A stretch of 64,000 nt of DNA from Ignavibacteriales bacterium. Lineage in GTDB: Bacteria > Bacteroidota > Ignavibacteria > UBA10030. Both the position numbers and the translations under genes were made by a program. Position 1 is the stretch's first letter. Every line of letters starts with the position of its first letter. The notes under the pieces are model-generated. The model had not been told where the DNA came from and did not search any database. It saw nothing but the letters and a program-made list of their open reading frames with translations. Where the stretch lies: positions 186,001 through 250,000 of the forward strand of contig JAPLFQ010000023.1 of NCBI GenBank assembly GCA_026390595.1, written 5' to 3'. Shown here in pieces: positions 1 to 8,322 of this stretch.

Positions 1-2180
1 CGACCATCCCAAAACGCTCTTCCGCCCCCCTGCGCCTTGAACTGCGACATAAGCTCGCCGTTTGTCGACAGGATCTTGATAGATGTTTCCGCCGAAAGAC
101 CTTTGATGGTCAGCCTCGATGTGGAAGGAACAACATACGGATTTGGACCGACTTCGAGCGTGGATATCGTTCTCTGCGCCTGCACCGAGGCAATTTCAAG
201 ACTCGAAAGCCCCTTGACGGTCCCGAAATACATGATGCCCCGCTTCTGGTCGTACGCGATAGATCGGATGTCATCATCCACGAGCTTGCCGTTCGTCGAC
301 AGGAGTGTGTATTGTCCGAGAACAGCCGTCGCGTCTGAATTCACGACAATAACACCCTCTTTGGTCCCAACCCATTTGTTGTTCACCGCATCAACCGCAA
401 TGGCCTGAATAGACTGACCGCGGAGCGGGATACGCTGGAGAATGCTTCCCCGGGGGTTGAGGGGATCGGCGACAATCACCATGCCCAGGTCTGTTCCGAC
501 ACAGACATCACCGTTGAGATCCAACGCGAGGGAGAGCACAATACTGCTCGGCAGACCATCCGAACTGGTCACCCATCCCCAGCCGCCCAACGCCCGTGTG
601 CCGGTTACCGATGAGTCTTCGTTGAAATAGTACAGTCCGTTCGCCGGTTTGTCGCTCGGTTCTGAGTTTGCAAACCACTTCGTATTGTTTCGGTCGATGA
701 GAATGTTTGTGAACTTTCCATCCGAAGGAGACGTTCGATAGAGGGCCGAGTTGTTTCCCTTTAGTTGGACGAGATGGTTACCGTTGACCGCAGTCCGATC
801 GACGAGCCAGGTGTCTCCCTGTGAATCGACCCCCACGCCTCCGATCACAACATAGGTCGGAGCAGCCGGCACAGATCCAGCAAGCGGGGGTGTGGAAGAA
901 TTATCGAGATGCCGCCGGATGGTGTCATTCGCAACCTCCACAAGTCCCCATCCCCACGAACTGACCCAGACTGAACTGTTGGCGCCGGGTGAGACTTTGT
1001 AGTAGTCATCGCTCTTCATCACGGGATCGGTTGCCATGGTGTAGTTCTTCCAGCGTGCGTTGTCCGGAAGGTACGGATCGTATCGATAGAAACCCTGGCC
1101 CCGCCCGCTGATGCCCGATGCCGCCCAGAGAACGCCTCGGTCATCGACGATCACGCTGCTGAACAGGTTGGAACGCGGAGCGTTCGGAACTTTGTATTCC
1201 CAGGCACCCGTCCATTTTGCCAGGCCACTGAGCGACGTTCCTACCCAAACAACTGATGTCAACGGCTGTGCAGCAAAAGCGTTTGCCTGCATACCGGTAT
1301 TTGTCGCGATCGTCACGGCTGGCGCAGAAAAGCCCGCATACGAAATGAGCACAAATCTGGAGGCTTCATTGGCGAGCACAACGACATCATTCGTACGAAC
1401 CAGAAGACCGGAAATGGCTTTTCCATTGAACGCGGGGACGGCGAGAAAACCGCTCCCGGTGAAAACAGCCAGGCCGTTGGATGTTCCGGCCACGATTGTA
1501 TCGTGTATGCTCGTCACTGCGCTGCAGGAGCTGGACGGCAGGCCGTTGGCCGTACCATACGGCGTCCAGGATGTGGGAGATGAAAGGTTGGGGGCGCCAA
1601 GCGGTGCCGAGGAAATCCCAAGGTCTGTCGCAGCCCAGATACGGTTCTTGATGATTTTCACATCGTTGACACCCGATTGCGTTGCGAATCCGAGGTTCGC
1701 GTAGGTGTCCTTGAATTCTTTCCGCGACAATTGCAGAACAGTGATGCCAAAATCCGTCGCTATGAACAATGAGTCGCCACGCGCAAGGAGCGAACGGATT
1801 GCCTTTTGAACGCGATCGGACTCCTTGATCGCCGTGATCACTGTCCACTGGCCCGTCGCGGGGGTATACGCGTTGAGATACCCGTCCGATGAGCCAACCC
1901 AGACACGTCCGGTTCCATCCACTGTCACGGCAGTGAGATCATTGGAGCTCAGTCCTTCGGAGTTTGTGAACTTGGCAAAGAGGTTTGAGGAGGGGTTGAA
2001 AAGGAAGAGACCGCCTGATGTCGCAGCCCAGAGAGAATCTGTCGTGGAGGCGACAGCGCGGACTGTTTTCATATCGGTGAAATTCCGCCAGCGGCCCAGG
2101 TCAAGCGGAGCCTGTTGTCCTCTGAGCACCGCTGGGGCCGTCATCAACACAAAACACGCCAACACACCGTACCTATTCAT
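1..2180 (-). CDS. PorZ-like beta-propeller protein, C-terminal part cut by window edge
   Basis: The frame is open from the ATG at 2180 down to the left edge (at least 726 codons), so the C-terminus is missing. It begins with a short signal-peptide-like segment ending in a run of small residues before 'QQAPLDLGRWRNF'. Propeller blades follow, with motifs such as 'SLWAATSGGLFLFNP', 'SEGLSSNDLTAV' and 'RVWVGSSDGYLNAY', typical of two-component-regulator propellers. The N-terminal layout resembles PorZ, the T9SS surface protein that binds A-LPS. Other T9SS cargo also carries such propellers, so the PorZ call is an inference. A C-terminal sorting domain would be expected beyond the edge. The next gene upstream on the same strand ends 78 bases away. 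Confidence 0.7.
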   Translation of the reverse strand, partial: MNRYGVLACFVLMTAPAVLRGQQAPLDLGRWRNFTDMKTVRAVASTTDSLWAATSGGLFLFNPSSNLFAKFTNSEGLSSNDLTAVTVDGTGRVWVGSSDGYLNAYTPATGQWTVITAIKESDRVQKAIRSLLARGDSLFIATDFGITVLQLSRKEFKDTYANLGFATQSGVNDVKIIKNRIWAATDLGISSAPLGAPNLSSPTSWTPYGTANGLPSSSCSAVTSIHDTIVAGTSNGLAVFTGSGFLAVPAFNGKAISGLLVRTNDVVVLANEASRFVLISYAGFSAPAVTIATNTGMQANAFAAQPLTSVVWVGTSLSGLAKWTGAWEYKVPNAPRSNLFSSVIVDDRGVLWAASGISGRGQGFYRYDPYLPDNARWKNYTMATDPVMKSDDYYKVSPGANSSVWVSSWGWGLVEVANDTIRRHLDNSSTPPLAGSVPAAPTYVVIGGVGVDSQGDTWLVDRTAVNGNHLVQLKGNNSALYRTSPSDGKFTNILIDRNNTKWFANSEPSDKPANGLYYFNEDSSVTGTRALGGWGWVTSSDGLPSSIVLSLALDLNGDVCVGTDLGMVIVADPLNPRGSILQRIPLRGQSIQAIAVDAVNNKWVGTKEGVIVVNSDATAVLGQYTLLSTNGKLVDDDIRSIAYDQKRGIMYFGTVKGLSSLEIASVQAQRTISTLEVGPNPYVVPSTSRLTIKGLSAETSIKILSTNGELMSQFKAQGGGRAFWDG

Positions 2181-2258
2181 GGATCGATTGTTCTCAGTCT
2201 GCGCTCGATCGGCCGACCGCGCTGCCTGTGGTCGACCCCCGCTTCGTCCGCCTGGTGG

Positions 2259-3140
2259 TCACGAGAAAAGCCTGCTCCGCATCGTTTCAACAACGTGCAT
2301 CGGGACTGAATACACACCCAACGTATGATCATCATTCTTCTTGCCACCATGGAAATCGGATCCGCCGCTCTCCAGCAAAAAGTAATGATTGACCAGTCCC
2401 CTGTAGTATTCCCGCAGTTTTTCGTCATGGGCGGGATGGATAACCTCTATCCCATCGAGCCCATTCTTGATCAACTGCGCTAGATCCAATTCACTGGTGT
2501 GTTTGCCCGGATGCGCAAGAAAGGACAATCCGCCCGCCTTGTTGATCAGCTTGAACGCATCGGCGGGACTGAGTTGGTATTTCTTCTCGAAGGCGGGCCC
2601 ACTGTTGCCGATGTATTTCTCAAAGGCTTCGTGGTACGCTCCGACAAATCCTCCATCAAGGAGGGCATTCGCGACATGAGGTCGGCCCACTGACCCGATT
2701 CCGGCTTGCTCCAACACAGCTTCCAGCTTCAACGGTACGTTGATCTTGTTCAGCTTCTGAACCATCCGCTCAGCGCGCTTCAATCGCTCACGTCGGAAGA
2801 AGATCAGATAATCCAGAAGATCCTGATTCCGGTGATCAATGAAATACGCGAGAACATGCACATCTTTCTCACCAAGAGAAACACTCAACTCAAGGCCGGA
2901 GATCACTTCCATGCCCAGGCTCTTTCCCCATTCGATACCTTCATCGAGAGCACCGATGTTGTCGTGATCGGTGATGGAGAGAACTTCGAGTCCTGCGCTA
3001 TGGGCCCGTTGTATCAAATCAAAGGGTACGAGAGCGCCGTCCGAGTGTATTGTATGTGTGTGCAGATCTGCGCGGCCTGCTGAGGAAAAGGATGACGAAG
3101 GAACGTCTCCCTGGTTCCCAGACTCCACCTGCTGCGACAT
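2259..3140 (-). CDS. PHP-domain phosphoesterase (RNase AM / TrpH-like)
   Basis: A 293-residue cytoplasmic protein. The PHP metal site is clear: 'DLHTHTIHSDG' around residues 25-35 gives Asp25, His27 and His29, 'TDHDN' follows at 57-61, and later metal ligands lie in 'FLAHPGKH' and 'SGGSDFHG'. The length and order fit the YciV/TrpH group, in which the characterised member (RNase AM) is a 5'-3' exonuclease acting on short RNA and 5' ends of rRNA; some relatives act on other phosphoesters. The first ~20 residues before the PHP core are a low-complexity Ser/Gln tail. It lies between the Crp-like regulator and the PorZ-like gene on the same strand, with gaps of about 110 and 80 bases. The family is certain; the substrate is not shown. 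Confidence 0.85.
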   Translation of the reverse strand: MSQQVESGNQGDVPSSSFSSAGRADLHTHTIHSDGALVPFDLIQRAHSAGLEVLSITDHDNIGALDEGIEWGKSLGMEVISGLELSVSLGEKDVHVLAYFIDHRNQDLLDYLIFFRRERLKRAERMVQKLNKINVPLKLEAVLEQAGIGSVGRPHVANALLDGGFVGAYHEAFEKYIGNSGPAFEKKYQLSPADAFKLINKAGGLSFLAHPGKHTSELDLAQLIKNGLDGIEVIHPAHDEKLREYYRGLVNHYFLLESGGSDFHGGKKNDDHTLGVYSVPMHVVETMRSRLFS

Positions 3141-3250
3141 GAATTCTTACTTTGTAGGTTCAACATATGAGATTTCCAGCGGAAGCGCCCGAACACCTGC
3201 CAACCCGGAGCGGAGGGGTCCTCTGCGAAAAACCCAGAGTGACGGTGCTG

Positions 3251-3928
3251 TCAGAGATACTGCTTGCGAAACTCGTCGTAATCGTTGATCGTCAATTTAT
3301 TCCCCTCCAGCTGCAAATGCCCCTCCCGAACAAATTGATGGAGCATACGAGAGACTGTCTCGCGTGAGGTCCCGGCCATATTTGCCATGTCCTGCTGAAG
3401 CGGCAACTCGTCGATCTCGACTTTTCCTTTGCGGAAAACGCCGATGTCATCCGCGAGCATGAGGATGACGTTTGCGACACGGCCGGAGGCATCTTTGAGT
3501 GAGAGGCTCTTGATCTGCGTATCCGCCTTGCGGAGGCGCGTCGTGAGCTCACCAAGGAGAGAGATAGCTACCTGAGGATGTTCATGTAACAACTTCAAGA
3601 AATCGCGGCGGTGAATCATGAACAACTCGGCCTTCGCCAGCGCAACCACACTCGCCGATCGCGCAAGGCCGTCGAGAAGTGACATTTCCCCGAAAAACTC
3701 GCCAGGGCCGAAAATGGAAAGGATAACCTCCCGACCATCTTCGTCTGTACGGACGATTTTGACTTTTCCCGATACTATGACAAAAAGTGCTGCCCCCATT
3801 TCCTTTTCGAGGACAACAATATTGCCCTTCTTGTATTTCTTCCGAAGGCCGAGCTTCTCAATCTTCTTCAGCTCGGGGTCTTCGAGATCAGCAAAAATGG
3901 GGACGTTTTGTAGGAAACTCAATGCCAT
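3251..3928 (-). CDS. Crp/Fnr family transcriptional regulator
   Basis: The product of 225 residues from the ATG at 3928 has an N-terminal cyclic-nucleotide-binding beta-barrel ('GNIVVLEKEMGAALFVIVSG', then 'FGPGEFFGEMSLLDGLARSA') and a C-terminal winged helix ('MANMAGTSRETVSRMLHQF' is the recognition helix). No Cys cluster of the Fnr iron-sulfur type is seen. 'GEMSLLDGLARSASV' keeps the phosphate-binding-cassette shape of cAMP/c-di-GMP binders, but the ligand cannot be told. An alternative GTG start at 3997 would add 23 residues that do not look like family sequence, though it sits closer to the promoter found at 4018-4046. Neither start has an ideal ribosome-binding site. Probably a global regulator; targets are unknown. 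Confidence 0.88.
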   Translation of the reverse strand: MALSFLQNVPIFADLEDPELKKIEKLGLRKKYKKGNIVVLEKEMGAALFVIVSGKVKIVRTDEDGREVILSIFGPGEFFGEMSLLDGLARSASVVALAKAELFMIHRRDFLKLLHEHPQVAISLLGELTTRLRKADTQIKSLSLKDASGRVANVILMLADDIGVFRKGKVEIDELPLQQDMANMAGTSRETVSRMLHQFVREGHLQLEGNKLTINDYDEFRKQYL

Positions 3929-4017
3929 AACCGGTTTTCGGGAGTTCGTTGTGTGCCGGGCTGCAGATGGCTGATTTAGGATGATGCGCTTCGCCACTCA
4001 CCTCACCGCACGGCGCT

Positions 4018-4046
4018 AATATATCCGCATCTGTGCTGAAAGTCAA
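4018..4046 (-). promoter_or_regulatory. Sigma-70-type promoter of the Crp/Fnr gene
   Basis: On the minus strand TTGACT (4041-4046) and TATATT (4018-4023) are separated by exactly 17 bases, which predicts a start near 4011. This would give a leader of about 80 bases to the ATG at 3928, or about 14 bases to the GTG at 3997. The same -10 hexamer with 17-base spacing recurs before other genes in this window. Confidence 0.55.
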
Positions 4047-4337
4047 GGTTAAATCCTTAGCCCAGAATAGCTTAAGCAGGATAGGCGTCATACGACACTG
4101 TTTCATATATGGATTGCCATTGCCTGAAAGCCGATTCATGAAGTCATCAAACCGAGGAATGACAACATCGCTCCGGTCGTTCAATTCAGCACCCCATCTG
4201 TTTTGGGTTGTGTGACTGGACGTACAATCTTGACTCGTCTCTCTCCGCATCTTGAACAAAGACAGGGGTGAAACGAACCACTGTTTCTTATCGTCCCAGA
4301 GCTTCCAAGCACAGATTCAATGATTTGAGAGATTTCT
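4047..4337. other. Gene-free stretch between divergent genes
   Basis: No convincing gene, RNA or repeat is seen here. It holds the upstream region of the Crp-like gene on one side and of a small plus-strand gene on the other. Several TTG-rich hexamers are present, but no good -10 partner was found for the plus strand. Confidence 0.5.
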
Positions 4338-4493
4338 ATGAAAGGACTCGCACTGTTTACCGGTTTCCTGCTGCTGACCACCGCCGTCGCAGTTCCTCTC
4401 ATCTGGAGGAACAAAACAGGATCTGCCCGCAAGGAGTTTGAAGATAATACCCGGTACGACATTGATGATTATGTGGCCGCAGAATGGCTGTAA
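4338..4493 (+). CDS. Small single-span membrane protein, 51 residues, unknown
   Basis: The frame starts MKGLALFTGFLLLTT, continues as a hydrophobic segment of about 20 residues, and ends in a charged acidic tail ('RKEFEDNTRYDIDDY...EWL'). This predicts one transmembrane helix near the N-terminus with a short polar tail. A GAGAG ribosome-binding site lies about 7 bases before the ATG. It stands alone between a divergent regulator and a convergent small gene whose stop is 3 bases away. I recognise no family. The hydrophobic start, clean stop and binding site argue that it is real, but it is short enough to occur by chance. Confidence 0.5.
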   Translation: MKGLALFTGFLLLTTAVAVPLIWRNKTGSARKEFEDNTRYDIDDYVAAEWL

Positions 4494-4496
4494 CTG

Positions 4497-4826
4497 TCAG
4501 GCAAGTTTCCCGACAACAAATCTGATGACGATGTTTGCATCATCGATTGGATTCAGGGATGGGGATTCAAATTGGGGCGACAGCCGGGTGTGCAGTCTCT
4601 CGGCCGCCAACCGGGCTTCTTCAGGGACAGAGAGATCAGCGGCAAAGCTCCTCAGTTGACCGATAAAATCCTGGCCATACTTCTTTTCGGGTATCCTTCG
4701 CTGAAGTTCGGCGAGAGCTATTCCCACCGCCCTGCGCGCTGACGTCCGCAGCCTTCCGGCATTACCGCTCCGTTTCGCAGCATCCGCACGCTGCAACTCC
4801 ACATGGACTTGGTCAAGCCAGTTCAT
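4497..4826 (-). CDS. Conserved-looking helical protein, unknown, last gene of a three-gene operon
   Basis: The 109 residues from the ATG at 4826 are almost entirely helical ('NWLDQVHVELQRADAAKRSG', then 'LRTSARRAVGIALAEL', then 'RLAAERLHTRLSP'). I do not recognise the family. The four-helix look and the Arg-rich second helix recall HEPN-like or nucleotidyltransferase-partner proteins, but no RX4-6H motif is present. The start overlaps the 3' end of the alpha/beta hydrolase gene by 14 bases, with GGAGAG just upstream, so translation is likely coupled. An ATG at 4919 is also in frame but would overlap the hydrolase deeply and adds unlikely sequence. Confidence 0.6.
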   Translation of the reverse strand: MNWLDQVHVELQRADAAKRSGNAGRLRTSARRAVGIALAELQRRIPEKKYGQDFIGQLRSFAADLSVPEEARLAAERLHTRLSPQFESPSLNPIDDANIVIRFVVGKLA

Positions 4827-5664
4827 CGCTCTGCTCTCCCAGCATCGTTTCAAGAACGGAGACAAACTCCACCGGCCTCTCGAGCTGCGGAACATGCCCA
4901 CAGCGGCCGATGAACTCAACCCGTGCGTGAGGGACGAATTTCGTGAGTACCTTGACGCTTTCCGGAGAGATCACGGTGTCCTGCCGTCCCCAGATGATGC
5001 TCACCGGCATCGTAAGCCGGGCAAGTTCTTCCACGAGAAAACCAGTGGTGTCAATCGAGTCAACAAGCTCGTTCATTCCGCGACGCCGCAGCTCACGGTA
5101 GATCGATCCGGCGAAGGGTTTGAAGTACCACGGATACCGGTACCAAAGGTTGTTCAGAAGATGCCGGGTGTCGCTGACTGAATTCAACGTGAACAGATCC
5201 CTTAGTCTTTCAACTCCGCGGTAGTACACTCCCGCAGTATCCACAAGCACAAGGTGACGCACACGTTCAGGATGGCGTGAGGCATACAGCGCGCTGACCC
5301 AGCCACCGAACGAATGCCCGACCAGGATGAACGGTGTTTCTTCGACGGCATCAAGTACATCCGTCAATGCTCCCACGTGCTCCTCCAGCGTGCAAAAACC
5401 ACCGGCGCTCCTCACAGTCGAGAATCCAAAGCCTGGCAGATCCAGCGCCATGATGCGATAATCCCTCTTGAGAAGCGGCAGCGTCTTCAGCCACGTGCTC
5501 GAGGAGGTCCCCATTCCGTGAACCAAAATCAGGCTTGTCTCCGGGCCGGCGTGATCCCGAAGAAGATAATGAAGACGCCCGACGCGCGATTCGAGCGTGC
5601 AGCTCCGGAACCCGAGCGCACGGAACCTTCGACGAACGGCTGTATGGAGAAGATCGAGCAGCAT
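4813..5664 (-). CDS. Alpha/beta-fold hydrolase
   Basis: This 283-residue protein has the full serine-hydrolase set: oxyanion-hole 'LVHGMGTSSSTW' near residues 48-58, nucleophile elbow 'VGHSFGGW' with Ser118, acid 'WGRQDTVI' near residue 230, and the catalytic His in 'GRCGHVPQLERP' near 260. The layout is that of epoxide-hydrolase/haloperoxidase-type esterases with a small cap. There is no signal peptide, so it is cytoplasmic. The substrate cannot be inferred. It is the middle gene of an operon: the glycosylase upstream ends one base before its ATG, and the small helical gene overlaps its end. Confidence 0.88.
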   Translation of the reverse strand: MLLDLLHTAVRRRFRALGFRSCTLESRVGRLHYLLRDHAGPETSLILVHGMGTSSSTWLKTLPLLKRDYRIMALDLPGFGFSTVRSAGGFCTLEEHVGALTDVLDAVEETPFILVGHSFGGWVSALYASRHPERVRHLVLVDTAGVYYRGVERLRDLFTLNSVSDTRHLLNNLWYRYPWYFKPFAGSIYRELRRRGMNELVDSIDTTGFLVEELARLTMPVSIIWGRQDTVISPESVKVLTKFVPHARVEFIGRCGHVPQLERPVEFVSVLETMLGEQSDELA

Positions 5665-5665
5665 T

Positions 5666-6574
5666 TCAGAATGGGAATTTGTGGTCGTACCAATACCGCG
5701 TCATCTCAAGCCAGAAGAAGAGTCCTCTCCATTTTCCGAGTGATGCGTACCGCTTTTCGATCGTCGCGTCCTTCACCTTCCGGCCGTTGGAATGAAGCTC
5801 GTAGTATTTGCCGCGTACCCAGGAATCCAGCCCGAGATAGTCATATCGTCCCAGAAGCTTCAGAATGTTTCCGGCGGCGTAATCCCCCATCCCTTTGACC
5901 GTCTTCACCTGTTCGAAAAGCTCGCTGGTTGTCAGTGTCGACGAGCGCCAGGATTCGACATCCATCGACCCGTCTGCAACTGCAGTCGCGAACTCAAGAA
6001 GGTACGGCGAGCGGTATCCTGAGCGGACCTCCTTGCGCAAGAACGCTTCCGAGACTCCTGCGACCGCTTGCGGGGTCGGGAATGCCGACATGCCATCGCC
6101 GGCGTTCTTTCCGAGCAAGGCCGTGAGATTTCCTACCATGACCTCGGTCAGCGACCAGCTGCAATTGGTCGTACAGATCATCTTCACGACATCTTCAAAG
6201 ACTGTCGGAGAGCGAAGCATCCGCCCTGCACCGGCTTTCGGGATCCAGCGACAGCCCGGCTGGCGGGCTGCGATTCTGTAAAACTCGCTGAGATCTTCAT
6301 TGAGGCGAAGACACGCGGCAAGCTGGATTCGAATTTCAGCTCTCTGCAATGCAGACAACGCCTTCTGGCTCCTGAGGACAACGCGGACTTCCCCGGCCCC
6401 CTCCCTAAGAACGCAGAGGACCGCAGTTCCGTCCTTCAGCTCAACCAGACGCGCCAGGGTGTTGTCTTCCTTGTTCACGTGAAATGGCGGAAGTGAACAC
6501 CAGCCGTGGCTATAGACTGTGCGCCAGAAACTGAACAACGGAGGCACGGTGATCTGCATCCGACCTGTGATCAT
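5666..6574 (-). CDS. HhH-GPD DNA glycosylase (AlkA/OGG-like, probably monofunctional)
   Basis: The 302-residue product from the ATG at 6574 has a beta-rich N-terminal part as in AlkA/OGG proteins. The HhH-GPD core follows: 'VKGMGDYAAGNILKLLG' is the helix-hairpin-helix and 'DYLGLDSWVRG' supplies the catalytic Asp. The position that holds the lyase Lys in OGG1/Nth is Tyr here (GMGDY), so a monofunctional glycosylase is predicted. It would excise alkylated or oxidised bases. The start is fixed by an AAGGGG site 6 bases upstream and by the promoter at 6612-6640; longer in-frame starts lie upstream of that promoter. It is the first gene of the operon with the hydrolase and the small helical protein. 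Confidence 0.82.
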   Translation of the reverse strand: MITGRMQITVPPLFSFWRTVYSHGWCSLPPFHVNKEDNTLARLVELKDGTAVLCVLREGAGEVRVVLRSQKALSALQRAEIRIQLAACLRLNEDLSEFYRIAARQPGCRWIPKAGAGRMLRSPTVFEDVVKMICTTNCSWSLTEVMVGNLTALLGKNAGDGMSAFPTPQAVAGVSEAFLRKEVRSGYRSPYLLEFATAVADGSMDVESWRSSTLTTSELFEQVKTVKGMGDYAAGNILKLLGRYDYLGLDSWVRGKYYELHSNGRKVKDATIEKRYASLGKWRGLFFWLEMTRYWYDHKFPF

Positions 6575-6611
6575 GGTGACCCCTTCATCGAAGAATTGCT
6601 GTTTTGAAATC

Positions 6612-6640
6612 AATATAAAGACACGAGCAGGGAAAAGCAA
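6612..6640 (-). promoter_or_regulatory. Sigma-70-type promoter of the glycosylase operon
   Basis: TTGCTT (6635-6640) and TATATT (6612-6617) on the minus strand are spaced by 17 bases. The predicted transcript begins near 6605, about 30 bases before the chosen ATG at 6574. Confidence 0.5.
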
Positions 6641-6720
6641 AAAACCCGCTTTTTCCCGGGATGCAACTAACGCGAAATGTTGGTAGATTCGTCGCATCTC
6701 TCTACGAACTGGGGAACGCC

Positions 6721-7659
6721 ATGAGCAGCCTCGGACTCATTTATCATCCCGACTACCTGAAACACGTCACCGGCAGCGGCCACCCGGAACGATCCCAGCG
6801 GCTGGAAGTCCTCGTGCAGCATCTGCTGTCCACGCCGTTCTGGGGATCGATGACTCATCTCCGGCCCTCTCCCGCCCCCGCTGAATTCATCCACCTGGTT
6901 CATCCCGAACGACACACATCAATGGTCAAGATTCGGTGCCAGATGGGTGAGCATATCCTCGATGATGGCGACACTCATGTGTGCAAAGACTCGTATGATA
7001 TCTCGGTCCTTGCGGCAGGCGGTGTCGTTCAGGCGATTGATGAAGTGGTTGCGGGCACGATGACGCGCGCTTTCTGTGCTGTGAGGCCTCCGGGTCATCA
7101 CGCTGAGTCCTCGAAAGTCATGGGCTTTTGTTTGTTCAACAACGTCGCGATCGGCGCGCGCTACGCACAGAAGAAGTACGGCGTCGAACGAATCGCCATC
7201 GTCGATTGGGACGTCCATCATGGAAACGGAACTCAACAGATTTTTTACGACGACGACTCCGTTCTGTTCATCAGTCTTCATCAATTTCCATTCTATCCCG
7301 GTACGGGGGCAGCGAGCGAACGCGGCTCCGGCCGCGGTGAAGGCTTCACGCTGAACTGCCCGATGGGGGCGGGAAGCGTGGAAAAAGATTACCTCGACGC
7401 CTTCCAGGCACAAGTCCTCCCGGCGTTGCACCGATTCCAACCGCAGCTTCTTATGATCTCTGCCGGTTTCGACGCCCACACGGAGGACCCCATTGCGGGG
7501 ATCAACCTGAAAGACGAATCCTATCGTCGGATGACGGAACTCCTGCTTGATATCAGCGGGAAGTATTGCGGGGGGAAAGTCGTTTCGGTGCTGGAAGGGG
7601 GCTACAACGTGGAGGCGCTCGCACGGAGCGTCGAGTGTCACCTCAAGGCAATGTTGTAG
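6721..7659 (+). CDS. Histone deacetylase superfamily protein (class II / AcuC-like)
   Basis: The 312-residue protein contains the complete arginase-deacetylase metal site: tandem His in 'RPPGHHAES' near residue 121, zinc ligands in 'DWDVHHGNGTQ' near 162 and Asp in 'SAGFDAHTEDP' near 247, plus the catalytic Tyr region 'LEGGYN'. Members remove acyl groups from lysines or from polyamines and acetoin-related amides. A GGGGAACG site precedes the ATG at 6721; an in-frame ATG 20 codons earlier lacks one. It converges on a macrodomain gene 40 bases downstream. The pairing recalls deacetylase and ADP-ribose-binding partners, but this enzyme is zinc-dependent and makes no O-acetyl-ADP-ribose, so the link is only positional. 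Confidence 0.92.
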   Translation: MSSLGLIYHPDYLKHVTGSGHPERSQRLEVLVQHLLSTPFWGSMTHLRPSPAPAEFIHLVHPERHTSMVKIRCQMGEHILDDGDTHVCKDSYDISVLAAGGVVQAIDEVVAGTMTRAFCAVRPPGHHAESSKVMGFCLFNNVAIGARYAQKKYGVERIAIVDWDVHHGNGTQQIFYDDDSVLFISLHQFPFYPGTGAASERGSGRGEGFTLNCPMGAGSVEKDYLDAFQAQVLPALHRFQPQLLMISAGFDAHTEDPIAGINLKDESYRRMTELLLDISGKYCGGKVVSVLEGGYNVEALARSVECHLKAML

Positions 7660-7699
7660 GACACACTGATACGGTGAGGTCTCGGGGATGGTGACCGCA

Positions 7700-8242
7700 C
7701 TACGAATGACGGTGTAGAGTAAACCGGTTCTTCAGTTCCTTCTCAAAAATCTCAAAGGCTTCTGCGTCAAACAGCACAAAGCGGACTTCGCGAACAACGG
7801 CGGTGCGGATCATGAAGTCAAGTGCCTCACCGATCATCAGGCTCGCGCAACGGTAGAGAGAAAAGCCGCCAACACCTGTGCCAAGTGCAGGAAGTGAGAC
7901 TGAGGTCAATCCCTCTTGTTCGGCGACTACAAAACTGCTGCGGGTGGCATTCCGGATAAGGTCAATATCCGTGTGAAGGTCCTGACCCATCACGGCAGCG
8001 TGAATGACCCGCTTTGCCTTCAATGTCCCTGCTGAGGTCGAGACGGCCGAACCAATCTCGACAGGCCCACGCGCCATCGCTTCCTGTTCAATGACCACGC
8101 CCCCCTTCCGCTTGATAGCTCCTGCCACACCGGCACCCATCCAGAGGTGATTGTTCGCCGCATTGACGATTGCGTCAGTGTCCTGATCAGCGATGTCGCC
8201 GCGGAGTACCGTAATCTCGCCCTTGCCGACGTGGATTTTCAT
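7700..8242 (-). CDS. Macrodomain protein (ADP-ribose / O-acetyl-ADP-ribose hydrolase-like)
   Basis: The whole 180-residue protein is one macrodomain. 'GDIADQDTDAIVNAANNHLWMGAGVAGAIKRKGG' (residues ~15-48) carries the adenine-binding Asp and the catalytic-loop Asn pair, and 'SLPALGTGVGGFSLYRCA' is the distal phosphate loop. MacroD-type members hydrolyse O-acetyl-ADP-ribose or remove mono-ADP-ribose from proteins; others only bind. There is no signal peptide or extra domain. It is convergent with the HDAC-like gene and separate from the kinase gene upstream by 80 bases. Confidence 0.88.
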   Translation of the reverse strand: MKIHVGKGEITVLRGDIADQDTDAIVNAANNHLWMGAGVAGAIKRKGGVVIEQEAMARGPVEIGSAVSTSAGTLKAKRVIHAAVMGQDLHTDIDLIRNATRSSFVVAEQEGLTSVSLPALGTGVGGFSLYRCASLMIGEALDFMIRTAVVREVRFVLFDAEAFEIFEKELKNRFTLHRHS

Positions 8243-8322
8243 GGTGGAGAAAAGGAAATGCGCCTGGGGATGTGGCGTGCGCCACGGTCACTCACACACG
8301 GATGCAAACAACTGAAGGGGAA

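Noticed and set aside
1111-2328. Plus-strand frames over the first 2.3 kb
   Set aside because: The minus strand holds a continuous propeller-protein frame with signal peptide that runs to the edge; the plus frames are shadows.
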